Positions 48,246 through 58,026 of a stretch of DNA of 64,000 bases are shown here, piece by piece. Position numbers and translations under genes: made by a program. Each line of letters opens with the position of its first letter. Within the stretch, counting starts at the first letter, position 1. Below the pieces are notes generated by a model, which was not told the origin of the DNA, searched no databases, and saw nothing but the letters and a program-made list of their open reading frames with translations. The DNA lies in assembly GCF_040253635.1 (NCBI RefSeq), contig NZ_JBEJGX010000003.1, positions 1,302,001-1,366,000 of the forward strand. Reading direction: 5' to 3'. The DNA comes from Streptomyces sp. Edi2. Lineage in GTDB: Bacteria; Actinomycetota; Actinomycetes; Streptomycetales; Streptomycetaceae.

Positions 48246-49181
48246 ATGATGGTCCCTCTCGCGCTGATGATTCTCGGCGTGCTGGCCGCGGCAATGGCGC
48301 CGCGCCTGATGGCCCGCTCCGACTGGCCCGACCGCGAGCCGGTGCTCGCCCTGTGGGTGTGGCAGTGCGTGGTGGCCGGTGTGCTGCTGTGCTGTGTGCT
48401 CGCGATGTCGCTGAGCGCGGCCGCCGCCTGGGAAGCCGTCCGCGGCCCGGTGTTCGGCTTCGCCCCCCGGGTGGTCGTCGAGGCCTATGCGCTCCAGGGG
48501 TACGGGCCGTGGGCCGGGGCATTGGCCCTGCTGCTGGCGGGCGGCGGCGCCTGGACGGCCGTCACCCTGACCCGCGAGGTACGCGCGGCGCGCACCCGTC
48601 GCCGCCAGCGCCGGGCCGAACTCCTGCGCCGCGCACCGCTGCTGCCCGGCGAGGAGCCCCGCCAGGAGCGTCTGGTCGTCCTGGAGGGTGACCGCCCGGA
48701 GGCCTGGTGGCTGCAGCACTCCTCGCCCCAACTGGTCATTACCACCTCGGCGTTGCGACGCCTGAAGGGCCGTCAGCTCGATGCGCTGATCGCCCATGAG
48801 CAGGGCCATGCACGGGCCCGGCACGATCTCCTGCTGTACAGCGCCTCCGCACTCGCCGTCGGCTTCCCGCAGATCCCGGTCTTCGCCGCGTTCCGCGATC
48901 AGGTGCACCGGCTGGTCGAGCTGGCCGCCGACGATGTGGCCTCGCGCCGCTTCGGGCGGCTGACGTTCGCCCTGGCCCTGGTCGAACTCAACGAGGACCG
49001 CGGTGTGTTCGGCCCCTGCCCGACGCAACTCGCGCAGGTGCCCCAACGGGTGGACCGGCTGCTGGCCCCCGCGCCCCGCTTCTCCCCCGGCCGCCGGCTC
49101 CGGATGACGGCGGTGGCGACGCTGGTGCCGGTCGTGCCGCTGCTGGTCACCTTCGTCCCTGGCCTGCGGGCGCTGACGTAG
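48246..49181 (+). CDS. M56-family (BlaR1-like) membrane metallopeptidase
   Basis: 311 aa. Membrane helices at residues 1-14, about 37-60 and 78-105, then a cytosolic peptidase domain with the zinc motif LIAHEQGHARARHDLL (HExxH with the Glu, plus the downstream HD), and a final helix near the C-terminus. M56 peptidases cleave repressors or membrane proteins in response to signals; BlaR1 itself has an extracellular sensor that this protein lacks. No BlaI-type repressor gene is adjacent. It follows DUF5134 after 212 bp, so it likely has its own promoter (TAGGCT 11 bp before the ATG). Confidence 0.88.
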   Translation: MMVPLALMILGVLAAAMAPRLMARSDWPDREPVLALWVWQCVVAGVLLCCVLAMSLSAAAAWEAVRGPVFGFAPRVVVEAYALQGYGPWAGALALLLAGGGAWTAVTLTREVRAARTRRRQRRAELLRRAPLLPGEEPRQERLVVLEGDRPEAWWLQHSSPQLVITTSALRRLKGRQLDALIAHEQGHARARHDLLLYSASALAVGFPQIPVFAAFRDQVHRLVELAADDVASRRFGRLTFALALVELNEDRGVFGPCPTQLAQVPQRVDRLLAPAPRFSPGRRLRMTAVATLVPVVPLLVTFVPGLRALT

Positions 49182-49190
49182 GGCACGGTT

Positions 49191-49304
49191 CCTCGCCCGG
49201 GGCACGGGTCATGGGCCGAGGCGCGGTTCCTCGGCCGGGTGGCCGGCCATGAGCCGGGGCGCGGGTCCTCGCCCGGAGCGCGGGTCATGGGCGAGGATCG
49301 CCCC
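49191..49304. repeat. 38-bp tandem repeat, three copies, abutting a start codon
   Basis: Units at 49191-49228, 49229-49266 and 49267-49304 share CCTCGCCCGG, GGGTCATGGGC and related blocks. The third unit ends exactly at ATG 49305. It begins 10 bp after the M56 stop, so it forms the whole leader of the PAP2 gene and creates duplicate possible start codons. Confidence 0.8.
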
Positions 49305-50042
49305 ATGCCGTCGACGCCGCTCCCCACCGCCCGTACGTCCGCCGTGGACGACGACAGCCGCCGGGCATCCGCCCGTCTCCTCCCCTGCCTCTCGTGTGCC
49401 GTACTGTGCACGCTCCTCTACGGGCTGCTGCTCGTCCTCGTCGTGGCCCGCTGGGGTCCCTTGATGTCCCTGGACGCGGCCTTCGCCGGCACACTGCACC
49501 GGACGGCCGTGACCGCGCCCGGCTGGACCGGGCTCATCCGGGTGTTCAGCGACTGGGTCTGGGACCCGTGGACGATGCGCGCGGTGCTCGCGGGAGCGGT
49601 CTTGCTGCTCGTACGGCGTGGCGAACGCCGGCTCGCCCTCTGGGTGGCGGCCACCGCGCTCCTCGGTACGGTGCTGCAGCAGGCGATGAAGGCGCTGGTC
49701 GACAGGGACCGCCCCGTCTGGCCGGACCCGGTGGCCTCCGCACACTACGCGGCGTTCCCTTCCGGTCATGCGCTGTCCGCGCTGGTCGCGGGCGCCCTCG
49801 TGCTGTGGCTGCTGCGGCTGGCCGGGGCGCGTCCGCTGTGGCGCTGGACTGCCCGGGCAGTGGTCACGGTCTCGGTCGCCGGTGTCGCCTTCACCCGGCT
49901 GTATCTGGGCGTGCACTGGCTGTCGGATGTCGTCGGGGGCTGGCTTCTGGGCGGGGCCCTGGTGGCCGGATCCGCGACGGTGTACGGCGTTCACCACACC
50001 CCCCGGACGGAGGTGCCCGGCACGGCGCCGCGGGCAGAATGA
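49305..50042 (+). CDS. PAP2-family membrane phosphatase
   Basis: 245 aa from ATG 49305; upstream in-frame ATGs at 49287 and 49239 lie inside the tandem repeat and are less likely. Six membrane helices. The three phosphatase motifs are intact: KALVDRDRPVWP (motif 1, KxxxxxxRP), FPSGHALSA (motif 2, PSGH) and RLYLGVHWLSDVVGG (motif 3, SRxxxxxHxxxD with R and H/D present). It dephosphorylates lipid phosphates such as undecaprenyl pyrophosphate or phosphatidate at the outer membrane face. It overlaps the next gene by ATGA. Confidence 0.9.
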   Translation: MPSTPLPTARTSAVDDDSRRASARLLPCLSCAVLCTLLYGLLLVLVVARWGPLMSLDAAFAGTLHRTAVTAPGWTGLIRVFSDWVWDPWTMRAVLAGAVLLLVRRGERRLALWVAATALLGTVLQQAMKALVDRDRPVWPDPVASAHYAAFPSGHALSALVAGALVLWLLRLAGARPLWRWTARAVVTVSVAGVAFTRLYLGVHWLSDVVGGWLLGGALVAGSATVYGVHHTPRTEVPGTAPRAE

Positions 50043-50746
50043 CGGTCATGACGACAACCAAGGGTGTGCTGTTCGACTTCTCCGGAACCCTGCTGCGTAT
50101 CGAGCCCACCGAGTCATGGCTGCGTGCGGCGCTCACCGCTTCCGGCACGACCATGGACGAGGCCGAGTTCGCCCGCTCGGCGGCCGCGCTGGAACGGGCC
50201 GGCGCGCTCCCCGGCGGCTCCTCGCCCGTCGAGGTCCCCGCCGAACTGGCCGGTCTGTGGGAGATCCGCGACTGCGAAGCCCGCCACCACCGGGCGCTGT
50301 ACACCGGCCTGGCCCGTCAAGTGCCGCTCCCCGACCCGGAGTTGCACGACGCGCTCTACGACCGCTCCAGAGCGGCGGAGGCCTGGCAGCCCTACCCCGA
50401 CGCCGCCGAGGTGCTTGCGGAGCTGCACCGGCGCGGCATCCGTATCGGCGTCCTGAGCAATATCGGCTGGGATCTGCGGCCGGTGCTGCGCGCCCACGGC
50501 CTGGACCGCTATGTCGACATCTATGTGCTGTCCTACGAACACGGCATCCAGAAGCCCGACCACCGGCTCTTCGCCCTCGGCTGCCGGGAGCTGGGGCTCG
50601 ACCCGGCAGCTGTCCTGATGGTCGGCGACGACCGCACGGCCGACGGCGCCGCCACGGCGCTGGGCTGCTCCTTCCTGCCGGTGGACCATCTGCCGGTGGA
50701 CCGGCGCCCGGACGGGCTGCGGCCCGTGCTGGACCTCGTGGGCTGA
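50039..50746 (+). CDS. HAD-superfamily hydrolase with altered motif I
   Basis: 235 aa from ATG 50039 (overlap with the PAP2 stop; ATG 50048 is also possible). HAD fold: motif I FDFSGTLLRI, motif II VLSNIGWDLRP, Lys in HGIQKPDHRLF, motif IV MVGDDRTADGAA. Motif I normally is DxDxT/V; here the second Asp, the general acid of phosphatases, is Ser. That change is seen in HAD members acting on other leaving groups or with reduced phosphatase activity. It is translationally coupled to a membrane phosphatase. The substrate is unknown. Confidence 0.9.
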   Translation: MTVMTTTKGVLFDFSGTLLRIEPTESWLRAALTASGTTMDEAEFARSAAALERAGALPGGSSPVEVPAELAGLWEIRDCEARHHRALYTGLARQVPLPDPELHDALYDRSRAAEAWQPYPDAAEVLAELHRRGIRIGVLSNIGWDLRPVLRAHGLDRYVDIYVLSYEHGIQKPDHRLFALGCRELGLDPAAVLMVGDDRTADGAATALGCSFLPVDHLPVDRRPDGLRPVLDLVG

Positions 50747-50810
50747 GCCCGTGCCCGAGCGCGCGGGCTGAGCCCGTTCCGGACCGCGTGGGCTGAGCGG
50801 CCGGGGCGGG

Positions 50811-51209
50811 TCAGACCGCTGCGCGCGGCCTTAGCCACTGCTGGAGCTCGACGATGTTCCCGTCGGGGTCCTTCAGGTGGGCGACCCGCATCCGGTCCGT
50901 CATCGGAGCCGGGCCGTGTGCGAGAACGGCGCCGCGTCCGGTGAGCTCCGCGCAGCAGCCGTCGAGGTCGTCGACGCGCAGGACGACCAGGGACCGGTAT
51001 CCGTCCGGCACCGCCCCCAGCTCACCGAGCACCGCGGCCATCTGTGCGCGCTCCTGCAACGCGATACCCGCCGAGCCGTCGGCGCAGCTGAACTTGGCGT
51101 ACGGGCCCTCGGGTGCCTCGAACTGCGGCTCGAGGCCCAGTACGTCACGGTAGAAGCGGTAGCAGCCACGGAAGTCCGTGACGAGCAGGCGGACTTGGGT
51201 GAGTTCCAT
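50811..51209 (-). CDS. VOC-family protein
   Basis: 132 aa. Two VOC modules: VRLLVTDFRGCYRFYRDVLG, FSCADGSAGIALQERAQM, then LVVLRVDDLDGCCAELTGRG, VAHLKDPDGNIVELQQW (metal Glu in IVELQQ). It resembles glyoxalase/bleomycin-resistance proteins, but no antibiotic gene is near. The gene is convergent with the HAD gene and precedes the leftward isocitrate dehydrogenase terminator. Confidence 0.88.
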   Translation of the reverse strand: MELTQVRLLVTDFRGCYRFYRDVLGLEPQFEAPEGPYAKFSCADGSAGIALQERAQMAAVLGELGAVPDGYRSLVVLRVDDLDGCCAELTGRGAVLAHGPAPMTDRMRVAHLKDPDGNIVELQQWLRPRAAV

Positions 51210-51302
51210 CGGTGTACCCCCGTGAGTGATGGCCGGTCGGCGTGCGGGCCGACGCTACGCCTTCACGGGGCACCGCGGCCCCGCTGCCCGCGGAAAGAGG
51301 AA

Positions 51303-51335
51303 CCGCCCCGGCCGGCAGGGCGCCGGCCGGGGCGG
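51303..51335 (-). terminator. Terminator of the isocitrate dehydrogenase gene
   Basis: CCGCCCCGGCCGGC (51303-51316) pairs perfectly with 51322-51335 around a 5-nt loop, 22 bp past the stop. Confidence 0.85.
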
Positions 51336-51357
51336 AAGGGCTTCCGCGGTTACCGCA

Positions 51358-53823
<2,466 letters not shown>

Positions 53824-54435
53824 TCACCGGACCTGCGTCCACTCCCTGCAGCCGTGGGTCTCGAACGTCTCCCCTTGATGGATGGTGACGCGGGCCGGGC
53901 CCCGGGAGGTGCCCTGGGCGATGATGCTGTCCGGCCCGCTGCCGACGCCTTTGGCGCGCGCGCAAGAGCACAGCGGGGCATCGGACGGGTCGGGGCCGGC
54001 GGTCCGGTAGGTGCCGGCGGCGATGCCGTCTCCTACGAGATAGCTGCCCTGGCCGACCACGGCGGCCGGGCCCGCGGGCACCGGCGCCTTCTCCGCGGCC
54101 TTCGCGGCGCTCTTCGGCTTCTCCCATTCGGCCTTGGCGGTCGTGGCCGTTTCGGCCGTCTTGTTCGTTTCGGCTGTCCTGGCTGTGATGGTGCCCGTGA
54201 CGGTGGGGGCGGGCTTCGTCCGGGGCTTCTTGGTGCCGTTGCCGTCGTTTCCGACAGCGGCACCGAGCCCGACGACGAGGAGCGCACAGGCCATGCCCAC
54301 GGCGATCCGGAGTGCGGAGTGCCGGCTCTTCGGTGGCTGCGCGGACGGCGGCGGCACGGATGGCGACGACACGTACGGGAAGGTGTACAGGAGGGGCTGC
54401 TGACCGAACGGCGCGGGCTGCTGCGAGTGCGACAT
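53824..54435 (-). CDS. Membrane-anchored protein of unknown function (Ala/Lys-rich linker)
   Basis: 203 aa from ATG 54435 after GGGGGA. Cytoplasmic Pro/Gln-rich head (residues 1-38), one membrane helix (ALRIAVGMACALLVVGLGAAV), then a Thr/Ala/Lys-rich linker (about 60-110) and a small extracellular domain: YLVGDGIAAGTYRTAGPDPS, CSCARAKGVGSGPDSIIAQG, HGCREWTQVR, with three cysteines. This DGxxAxGTYRTAGP domain is common in streptomycete surface proteins and has no known activity. Part of a run of three leftward genes with the same anchor-plus-linker design, each with its own start region. Confidence 0.78.
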   Translation of the reverse strand: MSHSQQPAPFGQQPLLYTFPYVSSPSVPPPSAQPPKSRHSALRIAVGMACALLVVGLGAAVGNDGNGTKKPRTKPAPTVTGTITARTAETNKTAETATTAKAEWEKPKSAAKAAEKAPVPAGPAAVVGQGSYLVGDGIAAGTYRTAGPDPSDAPLCSCARAKGVGSGPDSIIAQGTSRGPARVTIHQGETFETHGCREWTQVR

Positions 54436-54636
54436 GCGCAATCCCCCATTCCTCTGTGATGGTGTCGTGAAGACCGCCCATTGCCGTCGAAGGTTGTACG
54501 GCCGAGCCTCCGCACGCGCCGCGCACCTCTCACCCGCCATCGGACCTGGTCCGGGCCACCCCACGGCCCGGGACTGCCCCCGGCCCGGCCACGCCGGCCC
54601 CGCACCCTGGTCCGGCCGCCCTGGCCCTGGCCGCCG

Positions 54637-55476
54637 TCAGGCCGGAAGGCTTCTCAGCCAGACGGCGACCCCGTGGTGGTGGCTGCAAGTGCCTCGGCGG
54701 TGCGCGCTGTAGCTGTACGTCCCGTCGTTGCATTGCGCGGACGCGCCTGCCGGTGCCTGCTCCTGCCCTCCGCTGCCGCTCGTGGAACTGCTGCCGCCCC
54801 CGGAACCCCCTCCGGTGGTTCCGGCACCGCCGGAGGAGCCGCCCCCGTCCGTACCGGAACCATCGGAGGAGCCGCCCCCGTCCGTGCCGGAACCACCGGA
54901 GGCCGCGGAACCACCGGACGTGGACCCGCCGGAGGAGGAACCGCCCGAGGACGCCGGACCGTCAGTCGTGGCGGAATCATCCGCAGTGGCGGTTTCCTCG
55001 GTGTCGGTCGGTTCATCCGTGGGCTCGGGCGCGTCGGCGCCGCTCGTGGACTCCGTCGCGTCAGGTTCGTCGCAGCTCTCATCGGCCTTTACGACGGCGA
55101 ACGTCAGCGTGTCGGTGTCGTGCATGACCGACCCGGCAGCCGGCTCCTGATCGCAGACCTGCCAATTCCGGTCCCACACCTGCAGGCGTTTGCGCGTGGA
55201 CAGATCCCGGCTCTTGAGCAGGGAGATGCCCTTACGTTGCGCGGCATCCTGCGCTTCCTGCAGATTCTGGCCGGTGTAGTCCAGCACCATGAGGGTGTCA
55301 CTTTGGCTGCCGGATGCATCGGAGACGGACGTGGCGGCGGACGACTTCGTCTCGTTGTCGCCGTTCATCAGGTTGACGCACCCGCCGACGAGCAGCACGA
55401 AGACCGCAATGACCGCACAGCCGAGCCGCGTGTTCTTCTTGTCCTCCGGCGACATCGGCCCTCGGTTTCCCGTCAT
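54637..55476 (-). CDS. Surface protein with PASTA-like and DUF3761 domains
   Basis: 279 aa from ATG 55476 after GGGGGG. A membrane helix (LGCAVIAVFVLLVGGCVNLM) anchors it. A PASTA-like domain follows: LMVLDYTGQNLQEAQDAAQR, GISLLKSRDLSTRKRLQVWD, WQVCDQEPAAG; such domains bind peptidoglycan or lactam. A Ser/Gly/Thr-rich disordered linker of about 110 residues (repeated GTDGGGSS units) leads to a C-terminal DUF3761 domain, CNDGTYSYSAHRRGTCSHHH. The layout suggests a cell-wall-spanning sensor or linker protein; function unproven. Confidence 0.85.
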   Translation of the reverse strand: MTGNRGPMSPEDKKNTRLGCAVIAVFVLLVGGCVNLMNGDNETKSSAATSVSDASGSQSDTLMVLDYTGQNLQEAQDAAQRKGISLLKSRDLSTRKRLQVWDRNWQVCDQEPAAGSVMHDTDTLTFAVVKADESCDEPDATESTSGADAPEPTDEPTDTEETATADDSATTDGPASSGGSSSGGSTSGGSAASGGSGTDGGGSSDGSGTDGGGSSGGAGTTGGGSGGGSSSTSGSGGQEQAPAGASAQCNDGTYSYSAHRRGTCSHHHGVAVWLRSLPA

Positions 55477-55683
55477 ATAGCCCCCCGCCTTGCGACTGCA
55501 CACTCTCCTGCGTGCATGGCCCTGCCCACGGTCGCGAGCCGCCGCCCGGCTGAAACCGGAGAGGCAAGTGGTGTAGCGCGTGATGCCGGCGTCAGGTGAG
55601 GCAGGCGCGACGCCGGCCTCACGCCGGACGGCGAGGCCCGCCGCTCCACGGCCGCGACGGGGCCTCCTGCCGCTTCAGGCCGG

Positions 55684-56322
55684 TCAGAAATTGCCGTTGG
55701 CGAGCATTTCGCCCTTGGCGTCGTAGATGGTGACGAGGCCGTTCTTGGACGTCTTCCAGTCGGCGAAGGCGGAGGCGATCAGCTTGCCTTCGCTCTGGTG
55801 GGGGCCCAGCATCCCGCCGGTGAAGTCGGTGTAGATGTCGACCGAGTCGAGGATGTCGTTCTGCTCTTCGGCGCCCTGGACTTTGGTGACGTGCCCGATG
55901 GCGGTCTTCTCGTTGGCACCTCCGTGCTTCACGACGAAGGCCTTGAACCGGTCGGCCGGCGACTCGGGGGCCGCCTTGGGCTTCCCCTCGGGCTTCCCCT
56001 TGGGCTTCTCGTCCGCCTTGGCCTCGGCCGCCTTGGCGTCATCCTTCGCCTTCCCCTTTGCCGGGGCGCCGGCGGCCTTGTCGGGCTTCGCGGGCTCGTC
56101 GGCCCGGGTGGTGGCGTCACTGCCACCCATTGCGGCGGCGATGACCCCGATCAGGACGAGCGCACCGAAGGCGCCGCCGCATCCGATGCCGACCTTCGCT
56201 CCGGCGCTCCTCTTCTTCGGGGGTGGCGGCGGCGCATACATGCCGACCGGCATCGGCTGCTGCGGGTGCTGCGGGTGCTGCGGGTGCTGCTGCCCAGGCT
56301 GGTCCGGATACTGCTGATTCAT
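55684..56322 (-). CDS. Membrane-anchored protein with Lys/Ala-rich linker
   Basis: 212 aa from ATG 56322, with GGGGGGA upstream. Head rich in Gln/His/Pro with QHPQHPQHPQQPMP repeats, then one membrane helix (VGIGCGGAFGALVLIGVIAA), a Lys/Ala/Glu-rich linker (residues about 75-120, EAKADEKPKGKPEGKPKA) and an extracellular domain of about 90 residues ending DWKTSKNGLVTIYDAKGEML. The domain (FKAFVVKHGGANEKTAIGHV, DIYTDFTGGMLGPHQSEGKL) recurs in streptomycete phage- and plasmid-associated surface proteins, but I cannot name its function. Third gene of the anchored-protein run. Confidence 0.78.
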   Translation of the reverse strand: MNQQYPDQPGQQHPQHPQHPQQPMPVGMYAPPPPPKKRSAGAKVGIGCGGAFGALVLIGVIAAAMGGSDATTRADEPAKPDKAAGAPAKGKAKDDAKAAEAKADEKPKGKPEGKPKAAPESPADRFKAFVVKHGGANEKTAIGHVTKVQGAEEQNDILDSVDIYTDFTGGMLGPHQSEGKLIASAFADWKTSKNGLVTIYDAKGEMLANGNF

Positions 56323-57017
56323 CACGATCCCCCCAAGGTGTCTGGAACCGGGAGAGTATCGAGTGGTTGAACATCGAAATAGATGAAGTGAAGAACCTGT
56401 GATGATGTCGTGACCAAACCGGGTTGGCCGCCGCTCAGGGCGCAGGCTCGGTGCGTTCCGCGCCACCACGTCCGGCACCTCCCGGCCGTGGGACGCGATC
56501 GCCGAGCGGACCTACGGCACAACCGGCCGGTCTCCCCGGGGAGCGCACCACGCCCCCGGGCGCCCCTCGCATGAGCTTTATCACCAAAGGAATGTGCGCC
56601 ACCGCGCCTCAGTGAATAGTCTTCTTTCTCAAGTCAGCACTTCATGACCGAAGTTGACAGTCGGCTTGCACAGGCCCATGTACCCCCACGTACAGGAGAT
56701 TCCGGTGATTGCCCCTCAAGGTCGCCTCGGGCTTTCGCCTACGGACGAGACAGCGCCTCGGCACGGACCTGATCCAGGGCTCACGGACACCACCCCCGGG
56801 CCCCGCCGGCGTTCCCGCCGCCTCACCCCTCGAGCACGCCGGGCCTCCGAGGCCTGCCGTCCCCCCGGCCGTTCGCCCAGCACGGCGTACTCCCCCCTAT
56901 GTCGGCGTCCGCCACGGCGAACGCCCACCCGGAGGCCTGAACAGTGCCTGCTCACACCGCCCCTGCGCACGGTGAGGAACTGCCTCCCTCACCCGAGAAG
57001 ACCGTGACGGGGCAGCC
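56323..57017. other. 695-bp gap, no convincing gene
   Basis: The left half carries the promoter of the leftward surface-protein gene (GATACT about 35 bp before its start). Near 56653 TTGACA begins a possible rightward promoter, and AGGAG (56694-56698) precedes GTG 56705, which opens 100 codons of Arg/Pro-rich sequence without homology signs. I judge this frame as probably non-coding leader of the gene at 57018. An AFRATTSGTSRPWDAIAERT-like frame near 56450 may be a decayed gene fragment. Confidence 0.4.
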
Positions 57018-57959
57018 GTGAGACGCCAGCAGGCCTTCGACCGGCATCCGGCACGGGACGACTCCCGGTTGCGCGCGGTCGTGGAGGACGCCGCCATGGG
57101 CCGATGGGAGAGCGCACGCGAACTGCTGGCCGCGACCGGTGCCGACTGGGACCGCCGTATCTTCCGCCTCCAGGTGCTCGCCCGCGCGGGGGCCCGGCTC
57201 ACCTTCGCCGACACCTGGGCGCAGGCCGAACCGCGTTCGCCGCATGCGCTGGCCCTCCTCGCCACCGTCCAGGCCCTGCGCTCGATGGCCGGTCCACGGG
57301 GACAGGGCAGCGGCACGGAGATGGAAGAGGCCTGGGAGAGCTGCCATGCCGCCGCTGACACCCTGCCCGCCGATCCCACGCCCTACGTCGTCATGCTCGC
57401 CCTGCTGCGCTACCACTCCCCCGACCGCGACCGGCAGTGGCGGGAGACCGTGCAGAGCGTGTGGCAGGAGGTCGAGGCACGCGACCCGTGGAACAGGGAG
57501 GCGCACCACGAAATCCTCACCTACATGTTTCCGGACTGGCACGGCGTGGCGGGCGAGATGTTCCACTGGGCGCAGGAACGGTGCGCCCATGTCCCCCGCG
57601 GGATGCCGTTGCACGTCTTGCCGCTGGTCGCGCTGGCCGAGTCGCACCGCACGCGGATGAAGAAGGAAGGGCACCGGTACGGCCTGACGGTCCATCCGTG
57701 GACGGACAACCCGTCGACCCAGCAGGCCTGGGCGAACTGGTGGACCTACCGGGCCCCTTCCCTGCCGCACGCCGCCTTCCACGAGGACGCCAACTACCTG
57801 GCTCACGCACTGTCCTTCGCGAATCAGCACCGGGCGGCGGCCGAGGTGTTCGACGCCATCGGCCCGTACGCCACGGATGTGCCGTGGAGCTACTGCGGGG
57901 ACGCCCAGCAGCTCTTCACCCGTCACCGGAAGTGGGCGGTGAAGGGGGCCGCACCCTAG
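57018..57959 (+). CDS. Conserved hypothetical protein, helical (TPR-like)
   Basis: 313 aa from GTG 57018. Begins RRQQAFDRHPARDDSRLRAV and consists of paired alpha-helices with Trp-rich segments: RWESARELLAATGADWDRRI, EMEEAWESCHAAADTL, WRETVQSVWQEVEARDPWNR, YMFPDWHGVAGEMFHWAQER and WANWWTYRAPSLPHAAFHED. The helical repeats suggest a TPR-like scaffold. It is a streptomycete family I recognise only as hypothetical. The permease gene follows after 67 bp in the same direction, so they may share a transcript. Confidence 0.75.
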   Translation: MRRQQAFDRHPARDDSRLRAVVEDAAMGRWESARELLAATGADWDRRIFRLQVLARAGARLTFADTWAQAEPRSPHALALLATVQALRSMAGPRGQGSGTEMEEAWESCHAAADTLPADPTPYVVMLALLRYHSPDRDRQWRETVQSVWQEVEARDPWNREAHHEILTYMFPDWHGVAGEMFHWAQERCAHVPRGMPLHVLPLVALAESHRTRMKKEGHRYGLTVHPWTDNPSTQQAWANWWTYRAPSLPHAAFHEDANYLAHALSFANQHRAAAEVFDAIGPYATDVPWSYCGDAQQLFTRHRKWAVKGAAP

Positions 57960-58026
57960 CGACCGAGGCCGAGCAGACCGATGTTGTGCCGCCATGCACC
58001 GCGCCATCACCAGGAGAGGGCCAGCC

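Noticed and set aside
49191..49304. CRISPR-like array
   Set aside because: Three adjacent 38-bp units have no spacers between them and no cas genes are in the window, so it is a simple tandem repeat.
56705..57007. 100-codon frame from GTG with AGGAG upstream
   Set aside because: The product is Arg/Pro-rich without any recognisable pattern and ends just before the next gene; more likely leader sequence.
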